Assembly (NCBI GenBank): GCA_030065875.1
Contig: JASJCR010000039.1
Span: 1 to 57,919 of the forward strand
DNA: 57,919 bases
Direction of reading: 5' to 3'
Source: Ardenticatenaceae bacterium
GTDB taxonomy: Bacteria; Chloroflexota; Anaerolineae; Promineifilales; Promineifilaceae
Shown here: piece by piece, positions 1 to 8,629 of the stretch
How the letters are laid out: the number at the start of each line of letters is the position of its first letter
How positions within the stretch are numbered: the first letter of the stretch is position 1
The notes under the pieces: generated by a model
The model's input: only the letters and a program-made list of their open reading frames with translations
What the model was told of the DNA's origin: nothing
The model's database searches: none
Made by a program: the position numbers and the translations under genes

Positions 1-2
1 AA

Positions 3-1244
3 AAATTGATCGCCATGGGCGATCAATTCGTGGCCCGGCTAGAGGCCGAGGCCGCAGCCTGTGAAAGCATATCCGACCGGCTGAACCTGGTTGAAACCTA
101 TAACGAAAATCTGTTTTGGCAGTTAATCTACCAGGTTGCCTACTGCAGCGCCGGGATTCGCCTGGTTGAAAACGGACCGGCGCTAGTTGAACGCTGGCTG
201 GGGGATGGCGAAGCTTTTCATCCGGTTGCCGAGGCAATCCCCTACAACCCAACCACCGAAATGGGGATGTCTCTGCTGCGTATCGCCCAGCAGCTGCAGC
301 AGGAAGGGGAAGCGCCAACGGTGGATCACCCGGCCGTGAAGGAATTTTTGCAGCAGTATGGCCATCGCGCCGTGCAGGAAATTGACATGGGCGTGACTCG
401 CTGGCGGGAGCAGCCCGAATATGTGCTGGATATGATCAGCAGCTACATGAATCAGGGTGATCCGGCTGAGAAACTGGATGATTTTGCCGCGGCGAGGACA
501 AAGGCGGACGAAACGATTGAGGAGATCGCCCTGCAGGTCAGCCAGCGCAAAACTCGTCTCCACGGCCGCCTGATCCGTCACCTGCTGCGCTGCGCCCGCG
601 AATTGGCCGGGCTGCGCGAGCGGCCGAAATTTGACCTGATCCGCAGCTTTGCCACCTTCCACGAGGTGATGCGCCAGGTTGGGGAAACGCTGGTCGAACG
701 AGGCCGCCTCGATCAGGCTGATGATGTTTTCTTTGTGACCTTTGCCGACATCCGGTCAGAAGGGGATTTGCATTCGGCCGCAGCCGCCAACCGCGCCGTT
801 TACGAGCGCGAAATCGGCCGGCGGCACGTCCCTCGCATCATGACCAGTCGGGGGGAGAGCCTGTACGGCATCACCTATCAAACCAAAGATGGCGCCCTGC
901 TGGGCACGGCCGTTTCCCCCGGCACGTATGAGGGAATTGTCCGCGTGGTTCACACCCCCGGTGAAGCCAGGCTCACGGCCGGCGAAATTTTGGTCACGCA
1001 CAGTACCGACCCGGGCTGGACACCGCTCTTCCTCAATGCGGGCGCGTTGATCATGGAAACCGGTGGCCCGATTTCCCATGGCGCCATCGTTGCTCGCGAA
1101 TACGGCATCCCGGCCGTGGCCGGTGTCGCTCAAGCCACAACGCGGCTGCGCACCGGTGACCGGGTATGCGTCGATGGCGGTCAGGGGACGATAGAAATCC
1201 TGGAAGCGGCCGCCGTCACGCAGAAAGAACGGGTCTTAACATGA
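3..1244 (+). CDS. PEP-utilising enzyme, C-terminal part (Rph/PEP-synthase-like); 5' end outside window
   Basis: The frame is open to the left edge, so the N-terminus (probably an ATP-grasp domain) lies outside the window. What remains is a long mainly helical segment followed by a C-terminal swivelling phosphohistidine domain. The mobile-domain motif GGPISHGAIVAREYGIPAVA is intact, with the predicted phosphorylated His encoded at 1077-1079. The order (helical substrate-binding region, then His domain at the extreme C-terminus) is that of rifampicin phosphotransferase and related PEP-synthase-like proteins, which move phosphate from ATP through His to a substrate. The substrate cannot be told from this part. 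The stop overlaps the start of the next gene (ATGA, 1241-1244), so it is translationally coupled to an MFS exporter. Confidence 0.85.
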   Translation, partial: KLIAMGDQFVARLEAEAAACESISDRLNLVETYNENLFWQLIYQVAYCSAGIRLVENGPALVERWLGDGEAFHPVAEAIPYNPTTEMGMSLLRIAQQLQQEGEAPTVDHPAVKEFLQQYGHRAVQEIDMGVTRWREQPEYVLDMISSYMNQGDPAEKLDDFAAARTKADETIEEIALQVSQRKTRLHGRLIRHLLRCARELAGLRERPKFDLIRSFATFHEVMRQVGETLVERGRLDQADDVFFVTFADIRSEGDLHSAAAANRAVYEREIGRRHVPRIMTSRGESLYGITYQTKDGALLGTAVSPGTYEGIVRVVHTPGEARLTAGEILVTHSTDPGWTPLFLNAGALIMETGGPISHGAIVAREYGIPAVAGVAQATTRLRTGDRVCVDGGQGTIEILEAAAVTQKERVLT

Positions 1245-2455
1245 ACACCAACCAGTCAATCAACAACCGCCGTAATCTCTTCATTTTGGCCGCAACCATG
1301 ATCGTCATCATGTTGGGGTTTGGCATGGTGATTCCGGTAATGCCGTTCTACATCGACAAGCTCGGAGCCTCCGGCAGCGATCTGGGCTGGCTGGTGGCCG
1401 TTTACGCCTTGATGCAGCTCATTTTTGCCCCAATTTGGGGAGCGATTTCTGATCGGGTGGGCCGAAAACCGGTGCTGATGGTTGGCATCGTGGGGTATGC
1501 CATTTTTCTAATCCTGTTTGGATTGGCAACCCGGCTGTGGATGCTGTTTCTGGCCCGCAGCCTGGCCGGCATTCTCTCCTCGGCCACCTACCCCTCGATG
1601 ATGGCCTTTATCAGCGACTCAACCGCCCCCGAAGAACGGGGAGATGGGATGGGCAAGCTCGGGGCAGCGATGGGGGTGGGCGTCATTCTGGGGCCGGGGA
1701 TCGGTGGGTGGCTGGCCCAGGAATCCCTTTCACGCCCTTTCTTTATTGCCGCCGCGCTGGCCGTTGTGACGCTGGGTTTGGTCGCTTTCTTCCTGCCCGA
1801 ATCCCTGCCCAGGGATGCCCGTCAGCAAACGGAGGTGCGTACGGTCAACGTAAAGGCGTTGTGGGCCGCTTTGCGATCCCCGCTTGGTGTGCTGCTGGGC
1901 ATGGCCTTTTTGCTGAGCTTTGGCTTGACCAGTTTTGAGGCCATATTTGGTCTGTACGCCCTGGAAAAATTTGAGTACGGGCCGGAAAGAGTGGGCACCA
2001 TCATGGTGGTCGTTGCCCTGGTATCGGCGGTCGTTCAGGGAATATTAATTGGTCCGCTGACCAAATATTGGGGAGAACCATTTGTCATTAAGCTGTCGCT
2101 GGCCGGAAGCGTGGCCGGTTTTCTGGTGATGCTCCTGGCTACAACCTACCCGATGATTTTACTGACGACCGGATTTTTTGTGCTGACTGTGGCTTTGCTG
2201 CGGCCGGCCGTGGCCTCTCTGGTTTCGCAACACGCGGAGGCCGGGCAGGGTGTGGCTCAGGGGTTAAATAATTCTTTTATGAGCCTGGGAAGAATTGTGG
2301 GGCCGCTGTTGGCCGGATATTTATTCGACGTCAATTACAACCTGCCGTTTATCAGCGGCGCGGTGATTATGCTGATCGGCTTTTTTATCGCTCTAGCCTG
2401 GATTCAGCAGGAAGAAATCACTCAGCCTGTCCCCCAGATTGTCGATCAGGTTTGA
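1241..2455 (+). CDS. MFS drug-efflux-type transporter (DHA1/TetA-like)
   Basis: A 404-aa membrane protein with about 12 hydrophobic segments. The first helix begins near residue 12 and the loop between helices 2 and 3 carries the MFS signature GAISDRVGRKPVLM. A second conserved stretch, LNNSFMSLGRIVGPLLAGYL, lies near the C-terminus. Family members are proton-coupled exporters of small molecules, tetracycline and multidrug pumps included. The ATG at 1241 is chosen because it overlaps the upstream stop and places the first helix at the N-terminus; the longer open frame upstream encodes a non-membrane Arg-rich extension. Its 3' end overlaps the convergent selenoprotein gene by 10 bases. Coupling to an Rph-like enzyme suggests detoxification, but the substrate is unknown. 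Confidence 0.9.
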   Translation: MNTNQSINNRRNLFILAATMIVIMLGFGMVIPVMPFYIDKLGASGSDLGWLVAVYALMQLIFAPIWGAISDRVGRKPVLMVGIVGYAIFLILFGLATRLWMLFLARSLAGILSSATYPSMMAFISDSTAPEERGDGMGKLGAAMGVGVILGPGIGGWLAQESLSRPFFIAAALAVVTLGLVAFFLPESLPRDARQQTEVRTVNVKALWAALRSPLGVLLGMAFLLSFGLTSFEAIFGLYALEKFEYGPERVGTIMVVVALVSAVVQGILIGPLTKYWGEPFVIKLSLAGSVAGFLVMLLATTYPMILLTTGFFVLTVALLRPAVASLVSQHAEAGQGVAQGLNNSFMSLGRIVGPLLAGYLFDVNYNLPFISGAVIMLIGFFIALAWIQQEEITQPVPQIVDQV

Positions 2456-3324
2456 GGAACCTTCCGGGAGAGCAGTTTTGGCAGCTGCCAGGGATGTCGT
2501 CTCAGATACCCCACAATCGGCGGCGGTTCGGCCGGATGGGCTCGCGCCTCGCGGAGCGTTCCCGGCCACTCAAACGGCAGATGTTTGATCTTGCCCGGCT
2601 CCGTGATGGTTTCCAGCGCTTCGAGGGTCTCTTTTAGCACCGCCCGCTGCACCTCAGTATCTCCCGGTCGGCCAACGATTTGGCCAAAGGGATATTCGAC
2701 AGCCACCAGGCGTGGGACGCTGACCGAAGCGGTCAGAATCGGAATATTTGAAAGAGAGACCGTGGAAAAGCCAGCCTGTTCAATCGCTCTCTGTACCAGT
2801 CCAACGGACCAGCAGCAGATTGGTCAGGCCGGGATCAGAACCACGGCGTCAACCTCCTCGGCCTTTAACTGGTCGATGATCGCCGGTACGCTTTGTTCGA
2901 GCAGTTCCTGGGGGTCGAGGATATACCCCATAAATGAGTAGTGGGAGGGGGCGGACCGGCCGACAATCCCTTCTTTTACCAGCTCATCGAGCCGTTCGAG
3001 AGGGAGCAGGCAGTTCAGGTCATTTTCAGCCAGTGAGGGGTCAATATGCAGGTGATACACCCCGATATCCTCAGTTCTTGCGCTCTGGGGGATAATTCGA
3101 TAGGAGGAATCGCCACGCCACGGATTTTTACGCTCTAATTCCTGATCGAACGGCCGGTCGCTTTTCAAAGCGATCGCCCCACTGCTAATCAAAGCCACAT
3201 TACATGCTGAGAGAGGTTTGGACAGAGGGGTCCAGGGTATCTCCCGAGGGGCTTCTAGCTTGATCCAACTTTTGACCAGTCGCTTGGTCAGCCCCCCAAT
3301 AAAGCGGTATGAGTCAACTGTCAT
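2446..3324 (-). CDS. GrdB-family (glycine/sarcosine/betaine reductase selenoprotein B-like) protein with in-frame UGA, probable selenoprotein
   Basis: Two open segments, 3324-2827 and 2823-2446, lie in the same frame and are separated only by TGA at 2826-2824. Read through, they give one 292-aa protein with residue 167 as selenocysteine. The residues around it are VDAVVLIPA-U-PICCWSVGLV, then an RAIEQAG helix and EYPFGQIVG. In the GrdB family this column holds Sec or Cys in a U/CxxC redox motif, after a V-x-L-hydrophobic strand. The start ATG at 3324 has an AGGAG ribosome site (complement of 3334-3338). The protein is shorter than GrdB (about 430 aa) and no other reductase subunits are nearby, so its reaction is unknown; thiol/selenol redox chemistry is inferred. 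Automated callers would probably report two truncated genes. Alternative: a true nonsense mutation, but the downstream frame is intact and family-like. Confidence 0.82.
2794..2814 (-). promoter_or_regulatory. bSECIS-like hairpin downstream of the in-frame UGA
   Basis: Starting nine bases after the UGA, the mRNA can form a nine-pair stem (UGCUGGUCC with GGACUGGUA, three G-U pairs) closed by a GUU loop. The loop begins 18 bases after the UGA and its first base is G. Bacterial SECIS elements are typically short stems with a small loop that has G in its first positions, about 16-37 bases downstream of the UGA. The geometry fits; folding energy was not computed. Confidence 0.6.
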
Positions 3325-3346
3325 TGTTTTTTTCTCCTACAAATTT

Positions 3347-3367
3347 CCCCTCCCGCGTCGGGAGGGG
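3347..3367. repeat. REP-like hairpin CCCCTCCC-gcgtc-GGGAGGGG
   Basis: A perfect 8-bp inverted repeat with a 5-base loop lies just upstream of the selenoprotein gene. The same CCCCTCCC/GGGAGGGG arms recur at 37388-37410 and 37577-37595 with different loops, so this is a dispersed intergenic hairpin and not a gene-specific terminator. Confidence 0.55.
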
Positions 3368-3465
3368 TTTAGGGAGTGGGTCTTGTTGTAGCGTCATTTT
3401 ACCCTTCCCCAGCCCCTCCCCAGGTCGGGTTCGGTAGCTGTTTTAGTCTACATCGCCAATTGTAA

Positions 3466-3589
3466 GGCCGCAGCATGCTGCGGCCGTGGGGTCGCCTTCC
3501 ATACCCTGCCAATCCTTGGTGAACGATTGAATATTTAACCGCCAAATACCCTGTTGGGGGAGCTGGATCGGCCGCAGCATGCTGCGGCC
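3466..3589. repeat. Two copies of a perfect 20-bp palindrome (GGCCGCAGCA/TGCTGCGGCC)
   Basis: The palindrome occurs at 3466-3485 and 3570-3589, about 100 bases apart, in a 600-base stretch without a convincing gene (3340-3952). The second copy is followed by CTACGG. A degenerate CCTGTCCGCCCCTGAA block at about 3636-3652 is shared with 46.5 kb and 50.1 kb. Short open frames here have no ribosome site or family likeness. Confidence 0.6.
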
Positions 3590-3952
3590 CTACGGCGCAC
3601 GATTGATCCACTGTGTCCAGTTTGATCGAACCTGTCCGCCCCTGAATCGACGTGGGAAGGGGTGCTTGTCGAAGCGCCTGAGGAAAAATTTCTGCCTGCA
3701 CGTAAACCGGGTCGCGGTGGAGGGATTTGCTGCCTTGAAAGCACATTTTCCTGTTTGGTAAAGGACATTTATGACATTATAAAAAAATTTGGCTGGGGAG
3801 TCGATGATCCGGTAATGGTTGGCCGTCAGCAAAATTAAATCGGTTTATGAGTTTGCGAAATGCAAAAGCGGGGCGAAAATACCGTGAACCATTTTGATTT
3901 GCGGGTGTTACCCATCATCCCCAAAAATAAAAACAAAGTCAAGGAGAAATCA

Positions 3953-4468
3953 TTGGATAAGTTCTGTTCAAATTGCGGCGGACCGCTGGAAAATAAATTA
4001 CCGGCCGGTGAAGAAAGAGCCCGGCAGGTTTGCCGTGATTGTCACACAATTTTTTATAACAACGCCAAGCCCTGCGCCGCCGTCCTAGCCGTTCAGGATA
4101 GCCGCGTCCTGCTGGTTAAACGGGCGATAGAACCATTTAAAAATTATTGGGACATTCCCGGTGGATTTTTGGAAGCGGATGAACACCCACGAGATGGCGC
4201 CATTCGTGAATTTCTGGAAGAAACCGGCTTGTTAATCGAACCACAGGAAATCCTGGAATTTTATATTGATGAGTATGGCCCAGGCGGCCGTTTCACCTTA
4301 AATATATGCTACCTGGCCACGGTGGTTGGGGGTCAGGAAGAAGCCAGCAGCGATGCCGTGGACCTGCAGTGGTTTGACCTCAATCATTTGCCCGAGAAGA
4401 TCGCCTTTAATTGGTCAATTGACGCCCTGCGTTTGCTACAGCGCAAATTAAATTCCAAAATCGCTTAG
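3953..4468 (+). CDS. Nudix hydrolase with N-terminal zinc ribbon (NUDT/NudC-like)
   Basis: The protein begins with a zinc ribbon (FCSNCG ... VCRDCHTIFY), followed by a Nudix fold. The Nudix box is complete: GGFLEADEHPRDGAIREFLEETGL spans G-x5-E-x7-REfxEETGl, so divalent-metal binding and diphosphate hydrolysis of a nucleoside-diphosphate-X substrate are expected. The exact substrate is not predictable. I chose the TTG at 3953 because AAGGAG (3941-3946) sits six bases upstream and the protein then starts right before the zinc ribbon. An ATG at 3860 in the same frame would add 31 residues without a ribosome site. It is a single gene bordered by repeat DNA on both sides. Confidence 0.88.
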   Translation: MDKFCSNCGGPLENKLPAGEERARQVCRDCHTIFYNNAKPCAAVLAVQDSRVLLVKRAIEPFKNYWDIPGGFLEADEHPRDGAIREFLEETGLLIEPQEILEFYIDEYGPGGRFTLNICYLATVVGGQEEASSDAVDLQWFDLNHLPEKIAFNWSIDALRLLQRKLNSKIA

Positions 4469-4490
4469 TCAAAGTTTAAAATTTTTAAAT

Positions 4491-4624
4491 AACCCAAGTT
4501 GCGACCTTTTGACGCGACCGAATAGTCGCTATGGAAACCGAAACCGGATAGTTAATTAACGCGATTTATCGCGTTTCGGTCCCATTGGCCTATTCATTGG
4601 GAAGGTAAGGTAGCAACTTGAGTT
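4491..4624. mobile_element. MITE-like element, 134 bp with 18-bp terminal inverted repeats
   Basis: The left end AACCCAAGTTGCGACCTT (4491-4508) and the complement of the right end (4607-4624) agree at 16 of 18 positions. The interior is non-coding and holds further small dyads such as GCGATTTATCGCG. The flanks are A/T-rich, and the right flank reads AAAAT after the repeat, but a target duplication cannot be fixed with certainty. No transposase is present, so this would be a non-autonomous element. Confidence 0.5.
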
Positions 4625-4644
4625 AAAATGCTATAAGAAAAATC

Positions 4645-4725
4645 GTCCGCAGACCCCGTAGGGGTGAACCGGAGGTTCGCAGATTAGAGAGAGAAATCTG
4701 TGAAAATCCGTGGTAATCCGTGGCT
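4645..4725 (+). repeat. Dispersed intergenic repeat, family R1 (copy a)
   Basis: The copy reads CCGCAGACCCCGTAGG, a GGTTCGCAGATT block, AGAGAGAGAAATCTGTG, then AAAATCCGTGGTAATCCGTG. Closely related copies are at 8734-8802 (opposite strand), 22514-22573 and 56231-56332. More decayed ones are near 28040, 31132, 45099, 46021 and 48417. It lies in the 397-base gap before the dienelactone hydrolase gene. Confidence 0.75.
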
Positions 4726-4865
4726 AAAATTAATTATGTGACGCGGTCTTCCCACCGTGCGGTTGGATTCAGATAGCGAAACAGGATTCCAGGGGTTATC
4801 ACAATATTCCAATTTTTCCCTGCTATGCTCTTTTCCTGGCAACCTATCAAGCAAATGGAGAAAAA

Positions 4866-5678
4866 ATGAAAACGATTTTCAGGTGGATTTGGCGAATTGT
4901 GCTGGGGGCAGCGGCATTGATTGGCGTATTAATCCTTATTTTACTAGGGACGATTGTTTATGATTCCCAAACGGGGGAGCAGGTGGCCGATAATACCAAT
5001 GTCGATTATGCAGAAGTTGATGGGCAGCAGTTAAGGGGATATTTAGCCACGCCGGACACCCCTGGTCCCCATCCGGCCGTGCTGCTCATCCATGAATGGT
5101 GGGGGCTCAATCACGGCATGACCGTTTTGGCCGACGCCCTTGCGGCTGAAGGATATGTTGTCTTTGCCCCCGACGTGTACCGTGGAAATCTGGCTCAAAC
5201 CGTTCCCTATGCCCTGTGGCTGCGGCTGGGCACCCCGACAGACGATGTGTACGCCGATGTGGACAGCGCCTTGACCTGGCTGCGCTCCCGCGAGGATGTC
5301 GAACCTGAACGGGTAGCCTCCATGGGGTTTTGCTTTGGCGGAGGGCATTCGCTCCAGTTAGGCATGCGTCAGTCAGAAAACCTGGCTTTGACGATTATGT
5401 ATTATGGGGCGGTTGTCACCGAGCCGGATTTGCTGCGGCCGCTTGTTGATGGGCAGCCGGTCCTGGGAATCTTTGGGGCGGAAGACACCTCGATTCCCAC
5501 CCAAGAAGTTTTAGAATTTGAAGCAGCCCTCAACAGCTTAAACATCGAAAATGAAATTACGATATATGACGGCGTGGGGCACGCGTTTTTGACCGAAGAA
5601 AATTACAATGAAGCGGGGGCGGCCGGTGATGCCTGGCAGCAGACGTTGGCCTTCTTAGAAGAGAATATTGGAAATTAA
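4866..5678 (+). CDS. Membrane-anchored dienelactone hydrolase family protein
   Basis: The N-terminus has one strong membrane segment (about residues 8-30), so the enzyme is predicted to be anchored with its catalytic domain outside the membrane. The rest is an alpha/beta hydrolase of the dienelactone hydrolase type. It has the oxyanion-hole strand HEWWGLN, a nucleophile elbow GFCFGG with Cys (not Ser) as nucleophile, the Asp in FGAEDTSIP and the His in GVGHAF. The family opens cyclic lactones or hydrolyses esters; the true substrate is unknown. GGAG (4857-4860) supports the start. It stands alone, preceded by a repeat copy and followed by a short gap. Confidence 0.88.
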   Translation: MKTIFRWIWRIVLGAAALIGVLILILLGTIVYDSQTGEQVADNTNVDYAEVDGQQLRGYLATPDTPGPHPAVLLIHEWWGLNHGMTVLADALAAEGYVVFAPDVYRGNLAQTVPYALWLRLGTPTDDVYADVDSALTWLRSREDVEPERVASMGFCFGGGHSLQLGMRQSENLALTIMYYGAVVTEPDLLRPLVDGQPVLGIFGAEDTSIPTQEVLEFEAALNSLNIENEITIYDGVGHAFLTEENYNEAGAAGDAWQQTLAFLEENIGN

Positions 5679-5735
5679 AGGGATTTGACTCCAAAATTCG
5701 AAAGATTCTGTTCGCCATTCGGCCATTTTTTGGGT

Positions 5736-5741
5736 TATACT
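5736..5741 (+). promoter_or_regulatory. Possible -10 element (TATACT)
   Basis: TATACT stands 38 bases before the STAS-like gene. The -35 region is weak (TTCGCC), so this is a tentative promoter. Confidence 0.3.
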
Positions 5742-5779
5742 GTTCGCTTACCACAAAGTTTGAGGATCTACAGGTCACT

Positions 5780-6199
5780 ATGGACACCAAAGTCACCTGG
5801 CTTGTCGATGAGCGCATTATTTTTGTAAAAATGGTCGGCAATATTATCGACTTACATATTGAGCAGGTCGACCAACAGGTCATGAGGATGCTTGCTTCGG
5901 CCGACGGCCGCCATCCAATCCACATGATCGTCGATAATCGCCATCGCACCGGCAGCCCCAACATTCGGGCGTTATTGAGCGCCCGGATGTTTTCTCACGA
6001 GCGTTTTGGTCTTTTTGTCAATATTGGCAGTCGAAATCCGCTGGCTTCTTTTATCGGCAACTTTGTTGCCAAGATGCTCAATAAACAGTACATTCAGAAG
6101 AATACTTTTGCCGAGGCAGCGGAGTTAATTGCATCCACAGATCCGGGCTTACCGGATATCCTGCCGCTGCTCGAAGAAAGTGGTAATCCTTACGTATAA
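5780..6199 (+). CDS. Small STAS/SpoIIAA-like protein of unknown function
   Basis: A 139-aa soluble protein. It starts with an alternating beta-strand pattern (VTWLVDERIIFVKMVGNI), followed by a helix and a central IHMIVDNRHR strand, the layout of SpoIIAA/STAS-like small regulators. No enzyme motif is visible. It is followed after 95 bases by a large histidine kinase on the same strand, so it may be a partner in the same signalling pathway; that is inference from position only. Chloroflexota carry many such lineage-specific small proteins. Confidence 0.6.
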   Translation: MDTKVTWLVDERIIFVKMVGNIIDLHIEQVDQQVMRMLASADGRHPIHMIVDNRHRTGSPNIRALLSARMFSHERFGLFVNIGSRNPLASFIGNFVAKMLNKQYIQKNTFAEAAELIASTDPGLPDILPLLEESGNPYV

Positions 6200-6294
6200 A
6201 AGAATATGGGTTCAAATCGTTGATCATGACCTTAATCCCCCCTTTCCAGATTTTTGTGCCGCTCTTTTGAACACAATTTGGAATAATCGCTCTC

Positions 6295-8595
6295 ATGAAC
6301 AGCTATGAAACCACTCCTCCAACGCTCACCGTGCTGCTGGTTGGACTTCCCCAGGAAGAGATTCAATTAATTCGGAAGTCAGTCGATCAATCGCAAATCT
6401 TGATGAAGATCATTGATTCTGCCGATGAAGCGGTGACCTATATCCAATCTGCCGATGTCATTTCGATGGATGCCATCTTCTTAAATGACGGCTTGAATCT
6501 ATGCCGGAAATTGCATCAGGCGCTGGCGGGTGAGCCGATTCCGATCATTATCATTTCCGATCAATCAAACCCAAAGCACAAACAGGTTGCATTCTCCGCC
6601 GGGGGGAGTGATTTTGTCGTCCGGCCGCTCGTTCCCCAGGAAATCTCGGCCAAGATTGATGGGTATTTACAGTTCAAACAACTCAATCACACGCTTGAAA
6701 ACACCAATCATCAACTTCTTGAAGCACTTGACGATCTTCAACAAACAACCTACCAGCTCCTGGCTCAAAGCGAAGAAAGGTTAAATTTAGCCCTATCCTC
6801 GGCGTCGACCGGTATTTGGGAGTGGGAAATTGAAAGTGGGGAAATCTCTTGGTCTCCTCAGGTTTATGAAATTTTCCAGCTGCCAGAAGAATTTGACGGC
6901 GACTATCAATCCTACATTAATCACATCTATCCTGAAGATCAATCTTTGGTTCAGCAATCCATTAGGGCAGCTTTAGATACCCCAGGCAGTGAGTATCGGG
7001 TTGAGCATCGGATCATTCGGCCGGATGGGTTACTGCGCTGGATCGAAGGGCGCGGCCGAGTCATTCGTTCCTCAAATGGTCAGCCGCTGCGGATGCTGGG
7101 TCTGGTAACTGACATCACAGATCGCAAAGTAGCTCAAGACGCCCTCCGCCTGAGTGAAGAACGGTACAGTCAACTCGTCAACAAACTTCCGGGCAGCGCC
7201 ATTATTTTATTTGATCACGATTTGCGATTTGTGTTGGTCGATGGACCGGAAATAAAAAACGTCAATTTTTCCAAAGAAGATTTTGAAGGGAAAACGCTCT
7301 TTGAAGTGGGGCTTCCTCCTGAATTTGTGGCGATGGCCGAACCAAATATGCGGGCCGTGCTTTCGGGAAAATCTTTTTCAGCTGAGCTCACTTTTCTGGA
7401 GCACGTCCACACCTATTTTTATGCCCCCCTGTATGATCCGCACGGCCGAGTAGAATACGGCCTGATTTTGGCTCAGAACATCACCGATTTAAAACGCAGT
7501 GAAGCGAAGCTGCAGCAGGCCCAAAAAATCGCCCAACTGGGGAGCTGGACGTGGGATTTACAATCACAGGTTATCACCTGGACTCGAACCATTTACGACA
7601 TTTTTGGGGTAGAACACGATAAACCGCTCCTGTACGAAGATTATGAATCCCGCATTCATCCGGAAGATTTACCGGCCGTTCAACAAAAAATTCAAGACGC
7701 AATCGATTCTCCGCAGGACGATTTGTATTTGGAGCATCGCATTTTGAGGGATGACGGCTTAATCCGCTTCATCTGGGTGCGTGGCAATATTGAACGTGAC
7801 GATTCCGGAAATGCGCTTTCCATGTACGGAACGGCTCAGGACATCACCGAACAGAAAAAATCTTACCAGCTGCAGGCGGAGTTAGATCGAGAACGGGCCT
7901 TAAACCGGGTTAAATCCCGCTTCACCTCAATGCTGGTCCACGATTTTCGCAATCCGTTAACCTCCCTTCAGCTTGGTTTGACGGCAACGCAGCGTTACGC
8001 TAACAAATTTACCCCAAAACAACTAGCTGACAGGATTAATCGAGCCCTGCAAAGCGTCAACCAGATTGATGCCCTGATCGATGACGTCTTGATTATTGGA
8101 AAATTGGAGGAAGCGGACCTGGAACTCAACCTGCAAACGATTGATATGGTGCATTTTTGCCGATCCCAATTTGAGCAGGTCAGTGAAGGGTTAAATGAAT
8201 CTCCTTTCTTTTATAATTTTGTAAGCCCGGCCGAAAACGCCTATGTCTCAGTTGACGCCCATCTTTTTAGCCGGGCGATCCGAAACCTGTTGACTAACGC
8301 GATGAAGTATTCAGAGAAAGGCAGTCTCATCGAGATGAAAGTTTGGCGCACAAATCAGAAAATAGCCCTACAAATTTCTGATCAAGGGATAGGCATACCG
8401 GAAGACGATTTAAAATTTGTGTTTGATGGATTTTTTCGCGGCAGCAATGTCGATCACATTAAAGGATCAGGTTTAGGATTGGCGATCGTGCGCTTAATCG
8501 TTGAAGCACATCGCGGCACCATAGATTGCGAGAGCACAATTGATAAGGGCACAACCTTTACCATTCACCTTCCTTCTATTAATCCGGAAAATTAA
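6295..8595 (+). CDS. Multi-PAS sensor histidine kinase with degenerate N-terminal receiver
   Basis: A 766-aa cytoplasmic kinase with no membrane segment. Domain order: a receiver-like fold (residues about 10-125) whose phospho-acceptor loop reads AIFLNDGL and seems to lack the usual Asp; three PAS domains (about 158-280, 285-400, 405-525); HisKA with phosphorylatable His in LVHDFRNPLTS (about residue 549); and HATPase_c with N box NLLTNAMKYSEKG, G1 DQGIGIP, F box FDGFFRG and G2 GSGLGLAIV. It should autophosphorylate in response to an intracellular or diffusible signal sensed by PAS. No cognate response regulator is adjacent. The next genes downstream are the hydrolase operon, which has its own promoter. 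Confidence 0.93.
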   Translation: MNSYETTPPTLTVLLVGLPQEEIQLIRKSVDQSQILMKIIDSADEAVTYIQSADVISMDAIFLNDGLNLCRKLHQALAGEPIPIIIISDQSNPKHKQVAFSAGGSDFVVRPLVPQEISAKIDGYLQFKQLNHTLENTNHQLLEALDDLQQTTYQLLAQSEERLNLALSSASTGIWEWEIESGEISWSPQVYEIFQLPEEFDGDYQSYINHIYPEDQSLVQQSIRAALDTPGSEYRVEHRIIRPDGLLRWIEGRGRVIRSSNGQPLRMLGLVTDITDRKVAQDALRLSEERYSQLVNKLPGSAIILFDHDLRFVLVDGPEIKNVNFSKEDFEGKTLFEVGLPPEFVAMAEPNMRAVLSGKSFSAELTFLEHVHTYFYAPLYDPHGRVEYGLILAQNITDLKRSEAKLQQAQKIAQLGSWTWDLQSQVITWTRTIYDIFGVEHDKPLLYEDYESRIHPEDLPAVQQKIQDAIDSPQDDLYLEHRILRDDGLIRFIWVRGNIERDDSGNALSMYGTAQDITEQKKSYQLQAELDRERALNRVKSRFTSMLVHDFRNPLTSLQLGLTATQRYANKFTPKQLADRINRALQSVNQIDALIDDVLIIGKLEEADLELNLQTIDMVHFCRSQFEQVSEGLNESPFFYNFVSPAENAYVSVDAHLFSRAIRNLLTNAMKYSEKGSLIEMKVWRTNQKIALQISDQGIGIPEDDLKFVFDGFFRGSNVDHIKGSGLGLAIVRLIVEAHRGTIDCESTIDKGTTFTIHLPSINPEN

Positions 8596-8629
8596 GTGAG
8601 ATAGGTTGCGCATTAGGGCATCACATTTG

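Noticed and set aside
2824..2826. Reassigned genetic code (UGA read as Trp) as explanation for the in-frame UGA
   Set aside because: Many intact genes here end in TGA (for example 1242-1244 and 2453-2455), so UGA is a normal stop in this genome.
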